From positions 1 to 64,000 of the forward strand of contig JAPSGI010000004.1 of NCBI GenBank assembly GCA_031177685.1: DNA of 64,000 bases, in the 5' to 3' direction. Source of the stretch: Solirubrobacteraceae bacterium (GTDB taxonomy: Bacteria > Actinomycetota > Thermoleophilia > Solirubrobacterales > Solirubrobacteraceae). The translations under genes were made by a program, and so were the position numbers. Position 1 is the first letter of the stretch, and each line of letters begins with the position of its first letter. The notes under the pieces are model-generated. The model ran no database searches. It was not told the origin of the DNA and saw only the letters and a program-made list of their open reading frames with translations. Positions 40,156-49,931 of this stretch are shown here, in pieces.

Positions 40156-40845
40156 ATGGCCGCGGCCGACACCGTCGCCCTGCTGGGGCACGTGCCCGTG
40201 TTCGAGGCCCTGGAGCGCGAGGACCTGGAGCGGGTGGCGCAGGTCGCCGTCCCGCGGCGCTTCGAGGCCAATCAAGTCGTCTTTCGCGAGGGCGACGACT
40301 CGGACACGTGCTACGTCGTCGCCAGCGGGCACGCCCGCGCGATCCGCAGCCACTCCGACGGGCGCACGATCACGCTCGCGACCTTCGGGCCGCGCGACAT
40401 CTTCGGCGAGCTGGCGATGTTCGACGACGAGAAGCGCTCGGCCACGGTGGAGGCGATCGACGAGGTCGAGGCGATCGCGATCCTCGGCAAAGACATGCGC
40501 CGCCTGCTGCGCGAGCACCCCGACATGTCGGCCAAGCTGGTCATCGCGCTCGGGCGCCGGCTGCGCGCCGCCAACGAGCGCCTGGCCAGCCAGTCGTTCC
40601 AGACGGTGCAGAGCCGCGTGGCGCAGGTGGTCTCGCAGCTCGTCGTCCAGGCGCGCGACGAGGGGGCGCCCGACGGGGACGTGATCGTGACGATCACGCA
40701 GGCGGAGATCGCGCAGCTCGCGGGGTCCTCGCGCGAGTCGGCGTCGCGCTTCCTCGCCGTGCTGGAGCGCGCGGGGCTGATCACGCAGGGTCGCGGCAAG
40801 ATCACCGTGCACGACTCCGAGGCGCTGCAGCGCTACGTGTTCTGA
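40156..40845 (+). CDS. Crp/Fnr family transcriptional regulator
   Basis: A 229-residue regulator: cyclic-nucleotide-binding beta roll (residues 15-125, with FGPRDIFGELAMFDDEKRSATVEAI at the phosphate-binding cassette position) and a C-terminal winged helix (TQAEIAQLAGSSRESASRFL). The cassette has FGELAMF...RSATVEA, compatible with cAMP binding, and the adenylate cyclase at 32-33 kb could supply ligand. The ATG at 40156 is chosen since upstream in-frame sequence belongs to the decayed gene. TGGTAT just upstream may be part of the promoter. Confidence 0.9.
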   Translation: MAAADTVALLGHVPVFEALEREDLERVAQVAVPRRFEANQVVFREGDDSDTCYVVASGHARAIRSHSDGRTITLATFGPRDIFGELAMFDDEKRSATVEAIDEVEAIAILGKDMRRLLREHPDMSAKLVIALGRRLRAANERLASQSFQTVQSRVAQVVSQLVVQARDEGAPDGDVIVTITQAEIAQLAGSSRESASRFLAVLERAGLITQGRGKITVHDSEALQRYVF

Positions 40846-41777
40846 GCGTCCGCGCGAAAGCCGCTGCGCCACGACGCGTGCCGCGGCTGCCAGCCCAGCG
40901 TCTCGCGGGCGCGCCGGTTGTCGGCGCCCTCCAGCGACAGCAGCCACGACACCGGCCCGCGGCCGGCGACCGGCTTGGCCAGCCAGCCCGGCAGCCGCCG
41001 CGGCGGCGGCGCCTCCAGCGCGGCCGCGTACTCGGGCAGCCACGTCGACATGGGCGCCGGCTCGTCGTCGACCACGTTGAAGACGCCGGCGGGCCCGTCC
41101 AGCGCCGCCACGGCGGCCGCCGCGGCGTCGTCGACGTGCAGGAACGAGTAGACGGCTTCGCCGCTTCCCAGCACGGGGTACCGGCGCCTGCGCACCTGCT
41201 CGGCCACGTCACCGTCGGGGGCGTACCACGTCCCCGGCCCGTAGAGCAGGCCGTAGCGCAGGACCACGCCCTCCAGCGCCGGGTCGCGCAGGACGGCGTC
41301 CTCCACGTCCTGCATCGTGCGCACGCCGGTGCCGATCGGCTCGGGCGCGTTCGACCAGAGGGGGTCGTCCTCGCCGTGCAGCCTCCCGTCGCCGCGGGGG
41401 GCGTACCAGATGGCCATGCCCTGGGCCACGAGGCGCCGCGCCCCCGCGGCGCGCGCGGCCGCGATCAGGTTGCGCGTGCCCTGCGCGCGGACGCGGTTGT
41501 TGGCCGCGTACTGCCTGGCGAGCCCGCGTCCGCGCAGCCGGTGGGGCAGCCGCGTGAGCTGCTGCACGACCACCTCGGGCGCGGCCACCGCCACCGCCTT
41601 TGCCAGGCGCGGCGCATCGAACACGTCGCACACGACGGGTGCGGCGCCGAGCTCGCGCAGAAGCCGCTCACTGACCGGGTTCTGCGTCGTCGCCGCCACG
41701 TCGTGACCCGCCGCGACGAGCTGGGGAATCAGGCGGCGGCCCACCGCGCCGCTGCCTCCGGCCACGAACACCTTCAT
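40833..41777 (-). CDS. NAD-dependent epimerase/dehydratase-type protein
   Basis: A 314-residue extended SDR. The cofactor motif VAGGSGAVGRRLI is at the N-terminus. The Tyr of the usual Tyr-x3-Lys pair is not evident, with AIWYAPRGDG at about the expected place, so the catalytic type is uncertain; it may be an atypical SDR that binds NADP without classical dehydrogenase chemistry. The C-terminus overlaps the convergent crp end by 13 bp. It is divergent from the NUDIX gene with 27 bp between. Confidence 0.8.
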   Translation of the reverse strand: MKVFVAGGSGAVGRRLIPQLVAAGHDVAATTQNPVSERLLRELGAAPVVCDVFDAPRLAKAVAVAAPEVVVQQLTRLPHRLRGRGLARQYAANNRVRAQGTRNLIAAARAAGARRLVAQGMAIWYAPRGDGRLHGEDDPLWSNAPEPIGTGVRTMQDVEDAVLRDPALEGVVLRYGLLYGPGTWYAPDGDVAEQVRRRRYPVLGSGEAVYSFLHVDDAAAAAVAALDGPAGVFNVVDDEPAPMSTWLPEYAAALEAPPPRRLPGWLAKPVAGRGPVSWLLSLEGADNRRARETLGWQPRHASWRSGFRADAQNT

Positions 41778-41804
41778 GGCGACATCGTCCTCGATAATCC
41801 CCCG

Positions 41805-42227
41805 ATGGAGCGCGAGTTCTCGGCCGGAGGGGTCGTCGTGAAGGGCGACGAGGTCGCCGTCGTCGTCCCCTACCGCCTCGCGCCCGACGGGCGCAAGGTG
41901 CTGGCGCTCCCCAAGGGGCATCCCGACCCGGGCGAGTCGATGAAGCAGGCGGCGGCCCGCGAGGTGCGCGAGGAGACCGGGCTGCAGGCGGAGCTGGTCG
42001 ACAAGCTCGGCGACGTCACCTACTGGTACCAGCGCTCCGGCACGCGCGTGCTCAAGAAGGTCGCCTTCTACCTGTTCGAGCACCGCGGCGGCAGCCTGGA
42101 GGACCACGACCAGGAGATCGAGGAGGCGCGCTGGATGCGCCTGGAGGACGCGGCCCGGAAGCTGTCGTTCAAGGGGGAGCGCGAGATGGTGGCGCGCGCC
42201 CTGTCCCGCCTGGGCGCGGACCGATAG
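41805..42227 (+). CDS. NUDIX hydrolase
   Basis: A 140-residue enzyme with a full Nudix box, [20 protein letters not shown] followed by TGL, which binds the divalent metal and cleaves nucleoside diphosphate-linked substrates. The [15 protein letters not shown] opening and [20 protein letters not shown] region resemble Ap4A/dinucleotide-type or house-cleaning hydrolases. GATAAT (41793-41798) ends 6 nt before the ATG. Substrate cannot be assigned. Confidence 0.9.
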   Translation: MEREFSAGGVVVKGDEVAVVVPYRLAPDGRKVLALPKGHPDPGESMKQAAAREVREETGLQAELVDKLGDVTYWYQRSGTRVLKKVAFYLFEHRGGSLEDHDQEIEEARWMRLEDAARKLSFKGEREMVARALSRLGADR

Positions 42228-42239
42228 GCTCCGCTCCCG

Positions 42240-42638
42240 GTGCAGGTCCTCAACTTCTACTCACAGATCTTCGCCGACCAGCTGAAGAGGGGCCGCAAGA
42301 CCGCGACGATCCGGCTCGGCGACAAGTCCCACAAGTACCGCAAGAACCAGCTGGTCCTCGTCACGGTGGGCTACCAGCACTCGCCGCGCGAGCGCATCTT
42401 CGAGGCCGTCATCGACCAGGTCGAGGTCAAGCGGGTCAAGGACCTGTCGCCGCGCGACATCGAGCACGACAACCCCGAGTTCCGCCGCATCGAGGAGATG
42501 GTCCACTTCCTCGAGCAGATCTACGGGCGCAAGATCCAGATCGAGGACACCGTCACGGTCGTGCGCTTCTCGCAGATCGTGGAGCGCCCGAGCGAGGTCA
42601 CGGACCGCCTGCGCGGCATCGGCGGCGCGCAGAACTAG
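42240..42638 (+). CDS. ASCH-domain protein
   Basis: A 132-residue single-domain protein of the ASCH/PUA-like fold: [20 protein letters not shown] gives the typical GxKxxTxR-like segment ([11 protein letters not shown]), followed by [20 protein letters not shown] and a C-terminal acidic helix. ASCH proteins bind RNA or modified nucleosides, and some hydrolyse N4-acetylcytidine. The start is GTG, with TAGGCT (42225-42230) 9 nt upstream. It is upstream of groES but separated from it by the CIRCE region. Confidence 0.82.
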   Translation: MQVLNFYSQIFADQLKRGRKTATIRLGDKSHKYRKNQLVLVTVGYQHSPRERIFEAVIDQVEVKRVKDLSPRDIEHDNPEFRRIEEMVHFLEQIYGRKIQIEDTVTVVRFSQIVERPSEVTDRLRGIGGAQN

Positions 42639-42642
42639 TTTT

Positions 42643-42669
42643 TTGGCACTCTCGCCTTGAGAGTGCCAA
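42643..42669. promoter_or_regulatory. CIRCE operator 1 (HrcA site)
   Basis: TTGGCACTC-N9-GAGTGCCAA (42643-42651 and 42661-42669), a perfect 9-bp inverted repeat matching the CIRCE consensus with G/C at the third position of each arm. HrcA repressor should bind here at normal temperature. Confidence 0.95.
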
Positions 42670-42684
42670 GCTGCGACGTATACT
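42657..42684 (+). promoter_or_regulatory. groESL promoter
   Basis: TTGAGA (42657-42662) and TATACT (42679-42684) with a 16-bp spacer form the best sigma-70 promoter in the window. The -35 lies inside CIRCE 1, and CIRCE 2 starts 7 bp after the -10, so HrcA would block both polymerase binding and escape. Confidence 0.8.
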
Positions 42685-42691
42685 CTTGGCC

Positions 42692-42718
42692 TTGGCACTC
42701 CCGACGGGAGAGTGCCAA
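42692..42718. promoter_or_regulatory. CIRCE operator 2 (HrcA site)
   Basis: TTGGCACTC (42692-42700), 9-nt spacer, GAGTGCCAA (42710-42718). The second, identical-arm CIRCE lies downstream of the -10 box and 39 bp before groES, in the transcribed leader. Confidence 0.95.
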
Positions 42719-42757
42719 ACGAAGACTCTCAACCAGCGCACCTCGGAGGTTGCATCG

Positions 42758-43051
42758 ATGAAGCTCAAGCCCCTCGGCGATCGGCTGATCGTCCAGGCGG
42801 TCGAGGAGGAGGAGACGACGGCCAGCGGCCTCGTGCTCCCCGACACGGCCAAGGAAAAGCCCCAGAAGGGGAAGGTGCTCGCCGTCGGCGACGGCAAGTG
42901 GGACGAGGATGGCGAGAAGCGCATCCCGCTCGACGTGGCCGAGGGCGACGAGGTCCTCTACTCGAAGTACGGCGGCACCGAGATCAAGGTCGACGGCGAG
43001 GACCTGCTGGTCCTGCGCGAGTCCGACGTGCTCGCCAAGGTCGACGGCTAG
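42758..43051 (+). CDS. groS: Co-chaperonin GroES
   Basis: A 97-residue subunit of the heptameric lid of GroEL. The [20 protein letters not shown] start, the mobile loop ([16 protein letters not shown]) and the [14 protein letters not shown] core are typical. CGGAGGT (42744-42750) precedes the ATG by 7 nt. It is transcribed with groEL from a CIRCE-controlled promoter, so heat-inducible by release of HrcA; hrcA is not in the window. Confidence 0.97.
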   Translation: MKLKPLGDRLIVQAVEEEETTASGLVLPDTAKEKPQKGKVLAVGDGKWDEDGEKRIPLDVAEGDEVLYSKYGGTEIKVDGEDLLVLRESDVLAKVDG

Positions 43052-43076
43052 AACCTCAAGGAGACTGAGAACACAA

Positions 43077-44703
<1,627 letters not shown>

Positions 44704-44705
<2 letters not shown>

Positions 44706-44757
44706 GCGTCCTCCGGACGCTTGGCGGGACCGAGGGCCCGGCATCCGCCGGGCCCTC
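44704..44757. terminator. Double-hairpin terminator after groEL
   Basis: AAGCGTCC-tcc-GGACGCTT (44704-44722) begins on the groEL stop codon. A second stem, GAGGGCCCGGC-atcc-GCCGGGCCCTC (44732-44757), has 11 perfect pairs. No T-run follows, but the position between convergent genes fits a bidirectional terminator. Confidence 0.7.
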
Positions 44758-44764
44758 GCCGTGT

Positions 44765-45334
44765 CTACGCCCGCGCGCGGGCGGGTGGGACGACGCGCAC
44801 GCCGGTGACGACGTAGCGCAGGCTGCGCCGGCCGGTGTCGACGGCGTCGCCGGAGTTCCCGTCGACCGTGCGCACGAAGCGGTCGCCGGGGCGGTGACGG
44901 TGGGTGGCGATGCCGAAGTGGTCGGCGCGCGACGGGCTGTCGCCCCAGCGGAAGATCACGAGGTCGCCGCGGCGCACGTCCCGGACCGGGATGGCCCGCA
45001 GACCCCGCCGGCGGGCCCGGGCGTCGTCGAGCACGTCCTCCGGCTCCAGGAACGAGCTGCGCAGGTCGAGCCCCGCCTGCAGGAACGCCTCGTGGACGAA
45101 CGCGCCGCACCACTCGTGACACGGTGGGACCGTCCAGCCCGCCCGGCGCTGCCAGCGCTCGACGGTCCGCCCGCAGTTGGACTGGCCGATCTCGCGCACG
45201 CCGACCTGGGTCAGCGCCCAGCGGACGGCGCGCTCGGCCTGCGGCGTGGCGGCACCCGGAGGCGCGGCGACGGCCGGCGGTGCGGCGAGGGCGGAGAGAC
45301 CGGCGGCGATCGCGGCGACGGCGGCGCGACTCAT
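44765..45334 (-). CDS. Exported CHAP/NlpC-like amidase-type protein
   Basis: A 189-residue protein with a signal peptide (1-24, ending in AAPPAVAAPP). The fold looks like a CHAP cysteine amidohydrolase: the Cys in CHEWCGAFVHEAF, His in RADHFGIATH, and a polar third residue in VDGNSGDAV. It should cut peptidoglycan amide or peptide bonds, or be a related non-lytic protein. The ATG overlaps the stop of the upstream metalloprotease gene by 4 nt (45331-45334), so the two are translationally coupled. Confidence 0.8.
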   Translation of the reverse strand: MSRAAVAAIAAGLSALAAPPAVAAPPGAATPQAERAVRWALTQVGVREIGQSNCGRTVERWQRRAGWTVPPCHEWCGAFVHEAFLQAGLDLRSSFLEPEDVLDDARARRRGLRAIPVRDVRRGDLVIFRWGDSPSRADHFGIATHRHRPGDRFVRTVDGNSGDAVDTGRRSLRYVVTGVRVVPPARARA

Positions 45335-47589
45335 CGCAGGATTGTGAAGCCAACTCGGCGCGCCGGGCTGCGGTTGCCGGCCGGGTCGGTGGCCGCGATC
45401 ACGAGGCGGTAGCGGCCGGGCGCGAGCCGGCGCCCCGCGAAGCGGGTGGGGAGGCGGCGCAGGTTGGCGCCCGGCCGCCCCTCCTGCGCGAAGCTGCCGC
45501 GCACGCGCAGCCAGCGCACGCAACGCGCGCGGCGGCGGTTGGTAGCGGTGGGACGGACGCAGCGCCGGCGGACGCGCCGGCCGGGCCGGGCGCGCTCGAC
45601 ACGGAAGGCAACGCGCGCAGCCTCGCTGAGCGAGTAGCGGACGGTCGTCCCAGCCGCCGCGCGGAAGCGCGTGCGCGTGAGGCGCAGAGTGCCGAAGACC
45701 GGCCGAACGACGTCCGCCACGGTGAACACGCCCCCGCCCGTCGACGGCGGCGCGGTGGACGTGGTGGCGGGAGGTGGACTGGCGGGCGGCGGCGGCACCT
45801 CCGCGAACGTCGCGGTGACGTTGCGCGCGACGCTCATCGTCACCTCGCACGGGCCAGTTCCGGCGCATCCCTCGCCGCTCCAGCCGGCGAAGCTCCACCC
45901 GGCGGTGGGCGTCGCGGTCAGCGTGACGGTCGTGCCCGCGGCGTAGGACTCCGTGCAGTCGGCGCCGCAGGAGATGCCCGCCGGGTTGCTCGTCACCGTC
46001 CCGCTTCCGGCGACGCCGACGGTGAGCGGGTGCTGCGCGACGCCGGACGCGGACGTGCTCAGGCGGTAGTTGCGGCTCGCGGACGTCGTGGGGTTGGCGT
46101 CGGTCTGCGCCTGGTTGGTGACGACGGCCACCGGCGTGACGCAGCCGGCCGGACGCGTGTAGCCGGGCAGGGTGACCAGCTCGCGCGCGTCCGCCACGTC
46201 GGAGAACGGCGTGACGTGGATCTGGCTCCCGGTGTCGCAGGCCACGGTGGCGCGCAGCTGCCCGCCGTTGGAGCGGTTGTCCAGGTGGACGTTGTAGGCA
46301 GCGCCCGTGGCGGGAAGCGCCACCCAGTTCAGCGCGTAGTTGTCCTCCAGCGCCGTGTTGGTGGTGGTCGCGCCGACCGCCGAGAGCGTCCGGTCCACGG
46401 GCGTGGCGCCGGCGATCGAGACGTACCCGGGGCCCTCCTCGAGGCAGTGCGGTGCGACGTAGCCGCCGCCGCAGGCGCGGTTGAACTTGACGGCGACCGC
46501 GTACGCGTGGAACGCGTTGGCCAGGGTGGTTCCTCGGGTGACCAGCGCCGCCTGCAGCGCGGTCAGATTGCTGGCGGTGTTCTTGCTCGTGTGCTCCCAG
46601 AAGTCCTGCATGACCTGCTCGCCGCCGCTGGCGATGCCCGTGCCGTAGCGCTCGGTCATCCCGCGGAAGGCGATCCAGTACTCGTACGGCGAGGAGTCGT
46701 AGTCGCCCATGCTCTCGGCGAAGAGGGGCCACAGGTAGAAGCGGTTGTCGTTCGCCGCGTCCTGCACCTCGTCCTCCATCCACGTCGCGCCGCCCTCGAT
46801 GAAGACCAGATCGGGCATGCTGGGGCCGTTGTCCAGCGCGCCGTAGCCGAACTGGATCGAGTGGTTGAGCTCGTGAGCGGTGGTGGCGTCCAGCGACGCC
46901 TGCGGCGAAGAGGGGAACCCCGTGAAGTCGTTCTGGACGACCATGCAGGTGGCGAAGGCATCGCCTTCGTTCCAAGTCGGCGTGTCGGGGTTGTCGCCCA
47001 CCTCCCCGGCGTACGTGCCGACCGACGAGACGAACCCGTACAGGCCATTGTCGAGCGCCTCCACCCGCACGTGGTACTTGCTGTTGGGCGCGGGCGTCGG
47101 CGCGACCGGAGGGGCCGCCCAGTCGAAGGCGTCGACCTGGGTGGTCCAGGCCTCCTCCAGCGAGGCGGTGTAGTCGGCGATCGTCAGGCCGCCGCCCACC
47201 CCGGAGTACTCGACGTAGAAATGCGTGCTCTCGGTGGAAAGAGCCAGCGCTCCGTTCTTCCCGCTGCAGCCCCCGGCCACGAGCGCCTCCGCCTCCGCGC
47301 GGCGTGGCCCCGCGCGCATCCGCGGGATCGCCTCGCGCAGGCGCAGGAGCGGCAGGGTCCCGTCCCACGGCGTCTGCGCGCGGTACGCGCGCGGCAGCTT
47401 CTGCGGCCGGCGCAGCGCGTAGGCCAGGTACAGCGCCGCGGTGTCGCGGTCGATGCGCTGCTCGCGCGCCGCGCGGTCGATGAGCTGCGGCGTGGTCGGC
47501 GGCGCGGCGGTGGCCACGGCGGGCGCCGCCAGCAGCGCCGCGGCGACGCAGACTCCCCCCAAGATCCGTACCGGCCCGTTCACGCGCAT
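45331..47589 (-). CDS. Secreted zinc metalloprotease-like protein with bacterial repeat domain
   Basis: A 752-residue exported protein. After a signal peptide (1-28), a protease-like region of about 400 residues contains the zinc-binding AHELNHSIQFGY with a downstream GGATWMEDE glutamate. A beta domain follows, then an InlB/Listeria-type bacterial repeat (VTSNPAGISCGADCTESYAA, WSFAGWSGEGCAGTG), a Pro/Thr-rich linker and an Arg-rich fibronectin-like end. The layout resembles MXAN_6640-type proteases. GTG 47583 is an alternative start, with TATAAC 8 nt upstream. Operon with the CHAP gene. Confidence 0.82.
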   Translation of the reverse strand: MRVNGPVRILGGVCVAAALLAAPAVATAAPPTTPQLIDRAAREQRIDRDTAALYLAYALRRPQKLPRAYRAQTPWDGTLPLLRLREAIPRMRAGPRRAEAEALVAGGCSGKNGALALSTESTHFYVEYSGVGGGLTIADYTASLEEAWTTQVDAFDWAAPPVAPTPAPNSKYHVRVEALDNGLYGFVSSVGTYAGEVGDNPDTPTWNEGDAFATCMVVQNDFTGFPSSPQASLDATTAHELNHSIQFGYGALDNGPSMPDLVFIEGGATWMEDEVQDAANDNRFYLWPLFAESMGDYDSSPYEYWIAFRGMTERYGTGIASGGEQVMQDFWEHTSKNTASNLTALQAALVTRGTTLANAFHAYAVAVKFNRACGGGYVAPHCLEEGPGYVSIAGATPVDRTLSAVGATTTNTALEDNYALNWVALPATGAAYNVHLDNRSNGGQLRATVACDTGSQIHVTPFSDVADARELVTLPGYTRPAGCVTPVAVVTNQAQTDANPTTSASRNYRLSTSASGVAQHPLTVGVAGSGTVTSNPAGISCGADCTESYAAGTTVTLTATPTAGWSFAGWSGEGCAGTGPCEVTMSVARNVTATFAEVPPPPASPPPATTSTAPPSTGGGVFTVADVVRPVFGTLRLTRTRFRAAAGTTVRYSLSEAARVAFRVERARPGRRVRRRCVRPTATNRRRARCVRWLRVRGSFAQEGRPGANLRRLPTRFAGRRLAPGRYRLVIAATDPAGNRSPARRVGFTILR

Positions 47590-47659
47590 CCGTTATAGGA
47601 CAAAACCCGCCGGATCCCCACGGGATGCGCACGGCACGCCAGGCGTCTTAAGGGACGAG

Positions 47660-48304
47660 ATGCCCTCGGAGGACCCAGACGAGCAGCGCGGGCGCGACCT
47701 GGTGCGCGCGGCGAGCGCGCAAGTCCGGGCCCCGCGGGGACTGCGCGCGGGCCTGGAGCCGCTGCGCCGCGACGCCCGCCGCCGCCGGCGCACGCGTGCG
47801 CTGACGATCGCGCTGGGGGGCGCTCTCGCCGCCGCCGCCGCGGTCGTCCTCGCGCTCGCGCTGCCCGGCGACGTGCCGGACCGCCCGACCGTGGCGGGAG
47901 CCGCCGCGCTGGCCGAGCGCCCGGCGACGCGTCCCCCGCCCGGCCCCGCGGGCCCGCGGCGTCTGTCGGCGGCCGTGGAGGGCGTCGCCTTCCCCGACTG
48001 GGGAGACGTCCGGTGGCCCCCGACCGGGATGCGCACCGACCGCATCGACGACCGTGCGGTCACGACGGTCTTCTACGTGCGCGCGGGACGCACCGTCAGC
48101 TACCAGATCGTCGCGGGCGACCCGCTCCCGCCGCCCGTCGCCACCCGGCAGGAGATGGTCGGCGACACGGTGTACCGAACCTTCCGCGCCGGAGAGCGGA
48201 CCGTCGTCACGTGGGTGCGTGGCGGCCGCACATGCATCGTCTCGGGCCGCGGCGTGCGAGCCGAGATCCTGCGCCGCCTCGCCACCTGGGAGGCGACGAC
48301 CTAG
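47660..48304 (+). CDS. Single-pass membrane protein next to an ECF sigma gene, possible anti-sigma-like
   Basis: A 214-residue protein: about 45 basic residues inside, one membrane segment (LTIALGGALAAAAAVVLALA), then a Pro-rich stalk and a small external beta domain (VTTVFYVRAGRTVSYQIVAG and VTWVRGGRTCIVSGRGV). The layout fits CU044_5270-like or anti-sigma proteins without a zinc finger. It is convergent with, not upstream of, the ECF sigma gene (4-nt tail overlap), so a regulatory pair is plausible but unusual. Confidence 0.6.
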   Translation: MPSEDPDEQRGRDLVRAASAQVRAPRGLRAGLEPLRRDARRRRRTRALTIALGGALAAAAAVVLALALPGDVPDRPTVAGAAALAERPATRPPPGPAGPRRLSAAVEGVAFPDWGDVRWPPTGMRTDRIDDRAVTTVFYVRAGRTVSYQIVAGDPLPPPVATRQEMVGDTVYRTFRAGERTVVTWVRGGRTCIVSGRGVRAEILRRLATWEATT

Positions 48305-48798
48305 CCGCCCAGCGCCCGGGCCACCTGGGCCCGCGCCCGGTGCACGCGACTGGTCAGCGTGCCGTCCGGGATGCGCAGCGCCCGCGCCGCCTCCGCGTAG
48401 GAGAGCCCGACCACGTCCACCGCGACGATCGCGTCGCGGTAGTCGTCCGGCAGGGCGGCGATGGCGGGATACACCTCGCGCGCGGCCGCGGCCTCCGCCG
48501 GCCGGCCACCCGCGCGCGGGTCCGAGAGCTCCAGCTCGTCCGGCGCCACGCCGGCGGGCCGCGGGCGCCGCGCGGCCGCACGCCGCTGCGAGACGAACGT
48601 GTTGCGCAGGACCCGCAGCAGGTACCCGAGGTCGTCCTCTCCGTGCACGATCCGCGGGCGCCGCAGGACGCGGGCGTACGTCTCCTGCACGAGGTCCTCG
48701 GCGTCCTCGCGCGCGCCGCACAGCGCCCACGCCGCCCGGTAGAGCCGGTCTACGTGGTCGCCCAGGCTCCCCGGGTCGAGCTCGTGGTCGGGGCTCAT
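48301..48798 (-). CDS. ECF sigma factor
   Basis: A 165-residue SigE/RpoE-type factor with region 2 (DAEDLVQETYARVLRRP, GYLLRVLRNTFVSQRR) and region 4 (ALPDDYRDAIVAVDVVGLSY, IPDGTLTSRVHRARAQV). TAGGCT ends 7 nt before the ATG. No zinc-finger anti-sigma follows it on the same strand; the convergent membrane protein is the nearest candidate partner. Confidence 0.9.
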   Translation of the reverse strand: MSPDHELDPGSLGDHVDRLYRAAWALCGAREDAEDLVQETYARVLRRPRIVHGEDDLGYLLRVLRNTFVSQRRAAARRPRPAGVAPDELELSDPRAGGRPAEAAAAREVYPAIAALPDDYRDAIVAVDVVGLSYAEAARALRIPDGTLTSRVHRARAQVARALGG

Positions 48799-48830
48799 CC
48801 GAGCGAGCCTAGCCCGCTCCGGCGCCGCGG

Positions 48831-49931
48831 CTACGCGGTTGCCGCGCGGGTTCCGTCGACCGCGCTCAGCGGGCGCGGCGGGGCCCCGACGTAGTTGGCG
48901 GTCGGGCGGATCAGCCGGCCCTCGCGCTTCTGCTCGAGGATGTGGGCCGCCCAGCCGGCGGTGCGCGCGCACACGAACATCGGCGTAAACAGCTGCGAGG
49001 GCACGTCCGCCAGGTCCAGGACCACGGCGGACCAGAACTCGACGTTGGTCGCCAGCACGCGGTCGGGCTTGCGGGCCTTCAGCTCGGCCAGCGCCGCCGC
49101 CTCCAGCGCCTCCGCCACGTCGAAGCGCGGCGAGCGCAGCTCGCGGCAGGTGCGCCGCAGGACCCGTGCCCGCGGGTCCTCGGCGCGGTAGACGCGATGC
49201 CCGAAGCCCATGAGCCGCTCGCCGCGGTCCAGCGCGGACTTGACCCAGCGCTCCGCGTCGCCCAGCCGCTCGACCTCGTCGAGCATGCGCAGCACGCGCG
49301 AGGGCGCCCCGCCGTGCAGCGGTCCGCTGAGCGCGCCGACGGCGGCGCTCAGCGCCGCCGCCACGTCGGCACCCGTGGACGCCACCACGCGCGCGGTGAA
49401 GGTGGACGCGTTCATGCCGTGCTCGGCGGCGGAGATCCAGTACGCGTCGATCGCCTTGACGTGGTCGGGGTCGGCCTCGCCGCGCCACCGGGTGAGGAAG
49501 CGCTCGGGGATCGTCGTCGCGCGATCTATGTCCTCCTGGGGCACCGGAGGCCGGTCCGGCCCCCGCGCCGACTGCGCGACGAACGACAGCGCCATGACGC
49601 ACGCCCGGGAAAGGTCGTCGCGGGCCTGGCGCTCGGGGATGTCGATGAGCTGGCGCAGTCCCCAGTCGGGCGCCAGCATCGCCAGCGCCGACTGGACGTC
49701 CACGCGCGGGTCCCCGGAGCGGATCGTCAGCGGATGGGGCTCGGCGGGCGCCAGCCCGGGGTCGAAGCTGCCGTCGACCAGCAGGCCCCACACCTTCTCG
49801 AACGGCACGGCCCCGACGAGGTCCTCTATGTCCACGCCGCGGTAGCGCAGGGCGCCGCCTTCCTTGTCGGGCTCGGCGATCTCGGTGGCGAAGGCTACGA
49901 CGCCCTCGAGACCCGACTGGACTTCGCTCAC
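48831..49931 (-). CDS. Citrate synthase / 2-methylcitrate synthase-type enzyme
   Basis: A 366-residue enzyme of the short type II family condensing acetyl-CoA (or propionyl-CoA) with oxaloacetate. Catalytic His are in AEHGMNASTFTARV and LMGFGHRVYR, the Asp in the C-terminal region near FTPMFVCARTAGWAAH, and the substrate-binding GPLHGGAPSRV is complete. GTG 49931 overlaps the MFS stop as GTGA. Sequence alone does not decide between citrate and methylcitrate synthase; no prpB or prpD is nearby. Confidence 0.88.
   Translation of the reverse strand: MSEVQSGLEGVVAFATEIAEPDKEGGALRYRGVDIEDLVGAVPFEKVWGLLVDGSFDPGLAPAEPHPLTIRSGDPRVDVQSALAMLAPDWGLRQLIDIPERQARDDLSRACVMALSFVAQSARGPDRPPVPQEDIDRATTIPERFLTRWRGEADPDHVKAIDAYWISAAEHGMNASTFTARVVASTGADVAAALSAAVGALSGPLHGGAPSRVLRMLDEVERLGDAERWVKSALDRGERLMGFGHRVYRAEDPRARVLRRTCRELRSPRFDVAEALEAAALAELKARKPDRVLATNVEFWSAVVLDLADVPSQLFTPMFVCARTAGWAAHILEQKREGRLIRPTANYVGAPPRPLSAVDGTRAATA

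Noticed and set aside
40833-42107. A 424-codon minus-strand version of the epimerase extending back to 42107
   Set aside because: The added N-terminal 110 residues lie antisense to the NUDIX gene; the Rossmann motif begins right at the ATG at 41777.
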